Positions 5,859 through 9,284 of a stretch of 9,284 nucleotides of DNA are shown here, piece by piece. Both the position numbers and the translations under genes were made by a program. Each line of letters opens with the position of its first letter. The stretch's first letter is position 1. The stretch is from Saprospiraceae bacterium. Its GTDB lineage: Bacteria; Bacteroidota; Bacteroidia; Chitinophagales; Saprospiraceae. The stretch lies in NCBI GenBank assembly GCA_020852155.1, contig JADZBJ010000161.1:1-9284 (forward strand), in the 5' to 3' direction. The notes beneath the pieces are model-generated. The model saw only the letters and a list, made by a program, of their open reading frames with translations, did not search any database and was not told the origin of the DNA.

Positions 5859-7193
5859 ATGCAACCAGATCAAGAAAAATTTACCCAACCCAATCGCCAG
5901 CAAAATGGCAAAGACGCCAATTCAACGCACAGGATTGATGTACTGTCGCGCAATGTCGTTTCGCTGGGTGTAGGTATTTTGCTGGGCGGCGCTGTAGCCA
6001 TGGTGGGTTTGCCTGCCATACAGGAATATTTCGCCAGCGTTATGTTTGGGCTTCTGGGTTTGATCTTTATTGTCGTTTGCCTGGTATTTGTCATCGTACA
6101 GAAGAAGGAGTGGATTCTGAAAAAAGTGTTCAGGGTCAACAACACAGATTTGAGCGAATTGAAAGAATCAGGCATGTTGATGCTGGAAAGCATGCAGGAA
6201 AAAGAATATGCTGAAGCCAAAAAACACTTTGGCGTGATCACCAACAAGGTTGTAGCATGGTACTCCTGGATGAGTTTCAGGCGATGGATTCTGACGGTTG
6301 TTAATGTGCTTTTTATCAGTTTCGGCGGTTTGTTAGGTACTGTACTGCTGTATAATCAAAACAAGTTGCTGTTGCACCAAAACCAGTTGATGGAACGACA
6401 AAACTACCGACTGGATCAACAAACATACTTGCAGGAGGCCGAACGACGCAGCTCCATGATTTTTTTGATGGGCAACCTGCTGGATGCCATGGATGAAGAA
6501 CTGAAACGGGATATTGGCCAGAACAGCGTGCGCGACCTTAGCCCCCAAATTATTGGTCGCGTTATCGCCCTGAGTAATGGACTTCGCCCATACCGCTACC
6601 TTGATAGCGACTCCTTGATACCCCGGGAATTAAGTCCCGAACGCGGCCAACTCCTGGTTTCCCTCATCAACAGCCAGATTGACAACCGAAGCCTGGATAA
6701 AATATTTCAGTTTGCTGACTTTTCCTATGCCGACCTGACCGGCGCAGTCCTGGGTCGCGAATACATGGGTCGAATTAACCTGCGAAAAGCAGATCTCGGT
6801 GACGCCGACCTTAGCGGTGTGGATATGATGCTGGCCGACCTCAGTCAGGCCAAACTGAACGGAACCATTCTGGCCAGAGCCAATCTCCGAAAATCCAATC
6901 TCAGCGAAACAGACTTTCGGGAAACCATCCTGAGTGCAGTGGATTTGCGGGGCGCGTCGCTTTATGGCGCTGATTTGCGCGGCGTTGACTTGTTCGAACT
7001 CGATTTGCGCGGCGCTTATCTGGAAAACACCCAGTTAGACAGCGCATTAGTGCCGGATGGTCAATGGCAGACAAAACTATTACAATTAAGTCCTGATTCT
7101 GTGCCCAGGGGTTCCGACCTGACCAAGCGGTACAGGACTGATTCCATGACGCATAGCGATGGCAGTAAAACCTATTTTCTCGCCAGGCAATAA
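5859..7193 (+). CDS. Membrane-anchored pentapeptide-repeat protein
   Basis: The product has 444 residues from the ATG at 5859. The frame is open back to a TTG at 5796, but that codon lies in the T run of the secDF terminator and the extra residues look random, so the ATG is chosen. Order of parts: a polar N-terminus (1-30); two membrane helices (about 33-53 and 60-80); a charged cytoplasmic-type segment (82-135); a third helix (about 143-164); a glutamine- and asparagine-rich stretch likely to form a coiled coil (165-198); a helical linker; then pentapeptide repeats from FADFS (285) to about 397, with the A(D/N)LXX pattern (KADLGDADLSG, LADLSQAKL, RANLRKSNLSE, GADLRGVDL). Such repeats fold into a right-handed square beta-helix used for protein contacts. 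The last 47 residues are not repeats. Function is unknown; no enzyme motif is visible. It is separated from secDF by a terminator, so it is probably its own unit. No clear terminator follows. Confidence 0.85.
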   Translation: MQPDQEKFTQPNRQQNGKDANSTHRIDVLSRNVVSLGVGILLGGAVAMVGLPAIQEYFASVMFGLLGLIFIVVCLVFVIVQKKEWILKKVFRVNNTDLSELKESGMLMLESMQEKEYAEAKKHFGVITNKVVAWYSWMSFRRWILTVVNVLFISFGGLLGTVLLYNQNKLLLHQNQLMERQNYRLDQQTYLQEAERRSSMIFLMGNLLDAMDEELKRDIGQNSVRDLSPQIIGRVIALSNGLRPYRYLDSDSLIPRELSPERGQLLVSLINSQIDNRSLDKIFQFADFSYADLTGAVLGREYMGRINLRKADLGDADLSGVDMMLADLSQAKLNGTILARANLRKSNLSETDFRETILSAVDLRGASLYGADLRGVDLFELDLRGAYLENTQLDSALVPDGQWQTKLLQLSPDSVPRGSDLTKRYRTDSMTHSDGSKTYFLARQ

Positions 7194-7273
7194 TCCCCTT
7201 TCACGTCAATGCTTGCAGTCTCCACTGTAAAGTGTAGAAAAGTGGCGTATTCAATACACATTAGCCAAGATAA

Positions 7274-7381
7274 GCAAACGTTTAAGTGCCTGACAAAAAG
7301 CGCCTTAAATATGCTGTTTTGTTTGAATTTGCCGCAAAAACGACATTTTTTGGCTTAATTTTTGCTTGTATAAACGTTTGC
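7274..7381. repeat. Paired AAACGTTT sites as an 11-base inverted repeat upstream of the OmpA-like gene
   Basis: GCAAACGTTTA (7274-7284) and its exact reverse complement TAAACGTTTGC (7371-7381) lie 86 bases apart in the spacer before the OmpA-like gene. Each contains the 8-base palindrome AAACGTTT. The right copy overlaps a possible -7 box (AACGTTTG, 7373-7380) that has a TTTG 20 bases before it (7349-7352). The arrangement is what a pair of operator sites for a dimeric regulator could look like, but no binding protein can be named. The remainder of the spacer 7194-7440 is AT-rich and shows no other gene or convincing hairpin. Confidence 0.4.
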
Positions 7382-7393
7382 CGGGCTATCACC

Positions 7394-7401
7394 TAACTTT
7401 G
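7394..7401 (+). promoter_or_regulatory. Bacteroidota -7 box for the OmpA-like gene
   Basis: TAACTTTG is an exact match to TAnnTTTG and would place the transcript start near 7408, about 33 bases before the ATG at 7441. No TTTG sits at the ideal distance upstream of it (candidates leave 13, 25 or 29 bases). An alternative is AACGTTTG at 7373-7380, which matches one base less well but has TTTG exactly 20 bases upstream. Both may be used. Confidence 0.45.
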
Positions 7402-7440
7402 CCTGTTGTTTTTTCTATAATCCTATTCGCTAAACATACA

Positions 7441-9207
7441 ATGCGACTGCTTACGGTTTCCCTGTATACCCTTTGGGTACTCCTTCCAATTGTTTCTTTT
7501 GCACAGCAACCGCTGGGCAACATGACCAAACCTCTAAAAGAAGAAAATCTGATGTTTGCAGATACGGCCCATCGGCAAGAACACCGCTGGGAGATAGGTC
7601 TGCTGCTCGGAGCCAATTATACCCTGGGCGACCTCAGTAATGATGTGTCGTTTTACCCGGAAGACATTAAACCCGCGCTGGGTTTTATGGTGCGAAAACA
7701 CGTGCTGCCGTCCCTGGCAATTCGTGCAAACCTGATCAGCGCCTTGACCGGCTCCCAGGATCAACGCTATCCCGAACGCAATTTTTCGTACAAAGGCAAT
7801 CTGAATGAGCTGTCTTTACAAGCCGAATGGGAACCCTTCGGCCGTCGTCGTTTCAGGCATAAAGACACCGTTCATTATCAACTGGACAATTACCGACAAA
7901 TCTCAACGGTCAATCGCATGCGGCACAGGCTTTCACCATACCTGTTTGTCGGCGGCGGCGCTATCATGAGTAAAGCCACTGCTGATTTCAACGAGAAATT
8001 TGTCTCAGAAAACGGCATTTCCGATCGCGTAAAGAAAGACAAGGAAGATGGCGCAAACTGGCAAACCCAACTAGGTATATCACTGGGCGCCGGTACGCAC
8101 CTCGACCTGGGTAAAGACCTGGTCATTTCAGGTGAAGTCGGTATTCGAAAAGCCAATTCCGATTACCTGGATGGTATCAGCCAGGCTGGCTATGCCGAAA
8201 ATCAAGACTGGTACTTTATCGGCGGCATCACCCTGTCCAAAAGAATCGGATGGCGAGACCGCGATGGCGACGGTATTGCTGACAAAATGGATAAATGCCC
8301 GTCACTGCCCGGCTCTGGCGATACAAACGGCTGCCCCGACACCGACCACGATGGTATTGCCGACAAAGACGATGAATGCCCCTTGCGCAGGGGTGTGCCC
8401 GCTTTGTCCGGTTGCCCGATGAAAGACGCCGACCGCGACTCTGTTCCTGATATGGACGACCTCTGCCCCAACGTATTTGGTCTGGTCAAATTCAAAGGTT
8501 GCCCGGACACCGATGGCGATGGTATTGAAGACCGCGCCGACTCTTGTCACCTGGTGGCCGGTATCATGCAGTTTCATGGCTGCCCCGACACGGACGGCGA
8601 CGGCATTGAAGATAAAAAAGACGCATGCCCCACCGAAAAAGGTCCTCTGGAATATTATTTCGGATGCCCGGTACGAGATACCGACCGTGACAGCGTAGAA
8701 GACCGCTATGATGAATGTCTTTTGGTGGCCGGTAAAGTTAAATTCAAAGGTTGCCCGGATACTGACAATGACGGCATTGAAGACAAATACGACTCCTGCC
8801 CTACCCGACCAGGTACGGCAGCCAACAAAGGCTGTCCCGGTATTGACAAAAAAGACAAGGAAAAACTTGATCTGGCTGTAAAATCTGTCAAATTCGAAAC
8901 CGGAAAAGCCATCCTTAAAGTCGAATCCAACAAAATCCTCAATGACATTGCGGACATCATGACACGATACCCGGAGTACAAACTCCGCATTGAAGGACAT
9001 ACTGACAATCAGGGCAAGGATGAAGCCAACCTGACGCTTTCGGAAAAACGGGCCGTGGCCTGCGCTGAATACCTCACAGGAAAAGGCGTCAACAAAACCC
9101 GAATGCTGCCCAAGGGATTTGGCGAAACCAAGCCCGTCGCAGACAATAAAACCGCCGCCGGCCGCACTAAAAACCGGCGCGTAGAGTTCATTCTGAGCCT
9201 GGATTGA
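7441..9207 (+). CDS. OmpA-family outer-membrane protein with DUF6089-like barrel and thrombospondin type 3 repeats
   Basis: The product has 588 residues from the ATG at 7441, which opens a clear signal peptide (MRLLTVSLYTLWVLLPIVSFA, cleavage after 21). An upstream TTG at 7366 would hide that signal and is rejected. Residues about 45-270 resemble a DUF6089 or porin-type outer-membrane barrel (WEIGLLLGANYTLGDLS near the start, LSPYLFVGGGA in the middle, and a closing WYFIGGITLSKRI strand). Residues 273-465 hold seven thrombospondin type 3 repeats of the form DxDGDGIxDxxDxCP...GC, which bind calcium. The C-terminal OmpA domain (about 475-588) has GHTDNQGKDEANLTLSEKRA (519-538) and NRRVEF (578-583), the peptidoglycan-binding signature with Asp522 and the RR pair. 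It is expected to tie the outer membrane to the cell wall, with the repeats as a stiff periplasmic spacer. It is transcribed alone, after a 247-base spacer. Confidence 0.94.
   Translation: MRLLTVSLYTLWVLLPIVSFAQQPLGNMTKPLKEENLMFADTAHRQEHRWEIGLLLGANYTLGDLSNDVSFYPEDIKPALGFMVRKHVLPSLAIRANLISALTGSQDQRYPERNFSYKGNLNELSLQAEWEPFGRRRFRHKDTVHYQLDNYRQISTVNRMRHRLSPYLFVGGGAIMSKATADFNEKFVSENGISDRVKKDKEDGANWQTQLGISLGAGTHLDLGKDLVISGEVGIRKANSDYLDGISQAGYAENQDWYFIGGITLSKRIGWRDRDGDGIADKMDKCPSLPGSGDTNGCPDTDHDGIADKDDECPLRRGVPALSGCPMKDADRDSVPDMDDLCPNVFGLVKFKGCPDTDGDGIEDRADSCHLVAGIMQFHGCPDTDGDGIEDKKDACPTEKGPLEYYFGCPVRDTDRDSVEDRYDECLLVAGKVKFKGCPDTDNDGIEDKYDSCPTRPGTAANKGCPGIDKKDKEKLDLAVKSVKFETGKAILKVESNKILNDIADIMTRYPEYKLRIEGHTDNQGKDEANLTLSEKRAVACAEYLTGKGVNKTRMLPKGFGETKPVADNKTAAGRTKNRRVEFILSLD
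8257..8835 (+). repeat. Seven thrombospondin type 3 repeats with a three-repeat super-unit
   Basis: This is the coding segment for residues 273-465 of the OmpA-like protein. The seven repeats are 25-29 residues each, every one ending in GC and starting with an aspartate-rich calcium loop. Repeats 3 and 6 differ from the others in having DRDSV in place of DGDGI. A 20-base block is identical at 8488-8507 and 8740-8759, exactly 252 bases (84 codons, three repeats) apart, which points to duplication of a three-repeat unit. Confidence 0.8.
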
Positions 9208-9222
9208 TCAGGCAAAGCGCCA

Positions 9223-9284
9223 GTCCGGGATTTTTCACGAAGCCAGAAATCATTCATTTTCTCCTTTGGTTGAAAATCCCGGAC
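9223..9284. repeat. Inverted repeat after the OmpA-like gene, reaching the window edge
   Basis: GTCCGGGATTTT (9223-9234) is matched by its exact reverse complement AAAATCCCGGAC (9273-9284), 12 base pairs around a 38-base interval. The right arm ends at the last base of the window, so the true arms may be longer. It begins 15 bases after the stop codon of the OmpA-like gene. It could be a weak, long-loop terminator, or one side of a small palindromic repeat element. No T run is visible to the right because the window ends there. Confidence 0.5.

Noticed and set aside
7366..7440. Start of the OmpA-like protein at the TTG at 7366
   Set aside because: It would put 25 residues before a clean signal peptide and lies upstream of the best -7 box (7394-7401), so the message would not contain it.
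8257..8835. CRISPR-like array from the regular spacing of the repeats
   Set aside because: The periodicity is that of protein repeats in frame in a coding region, with diverged units and no constant direct repeat.
8302..9000. Minus-strand open frame of 232 codons inside the OmpA-like gene
   Set aside because: Its repeats are the mirror of the aspartate-rich TSP3 codons (GAC/GAT read as GTC/ATC), so it is a shadow.

Overview
This window most likely comes from a Bacteroidota chromosome of medium GC content. The class is uncertain; Saprospiria or Chitinophagia would fit, but nothing visible decides it. Four things point to Bacteroidota: SecD and SecF fused in one 991-residue protein, an OmpA-like protein with thrombospondin type 3 repeats behind a DUF6089-like barrel, a GIN-domain (DUF2807) secreted protein, and -7 boxes of the Bacteroidota form TAnnTTTG upstream of several genes. 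Ribosome binding sites of the Shine-Dalgarno type are largely absent, which also fits.

Layout. Positions 1-314 (minus) hold the N-terminal part of a secreted GIN-domain protein that runs off the left edge. Positions 397-1005 (minus) encode a Uma2-family (DUF820) nuclease-fold protein. A 450-base spacer follows; it contains a strong minus-strand terminator (1159-1196) directly behind a possible 34-codon hydrophobic small ORF (1220-1324). Positions 1457-2083 (plus) encode an ABC ATPase with a TTG start and no permease in view. It converges, with 4 bases between the stop codons, on a small two-helix membrane protein (2088-2336, minus). The divergent spacer 2337-2763 carries one promoter box for each direction and a structured secDF leader. 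secDF (2764-5739) ends in a textbook terminator (5761-5797). Then come a membrane-anchored pentapeptide-repeat protein (5859-7193) and an OmpA/TSP3 outer-membrane protein (7441-9207). The window ends inside or at the edge of an inverted repeat (9223-9284).

The genes do not look like one operon or one system. They are mostly single transcription units of cell-envelope housekeeping: protein export (SecDF), envelope anchoring to peptidoglycan (OmpA-like), and membrane or secreted proteins of unknown role. I found no phage, insertion sequence, CRISPR array, tRNA or rRNA. I did not find a clear new multi-gene system. The points most worth a second look are the secDF leader with its short upstream ORF, the unannotated small ORF with its own terminator, the architecture of the pentapeptide-repeat protein, and the paired AAACGTTT sites before the OmpA gene.
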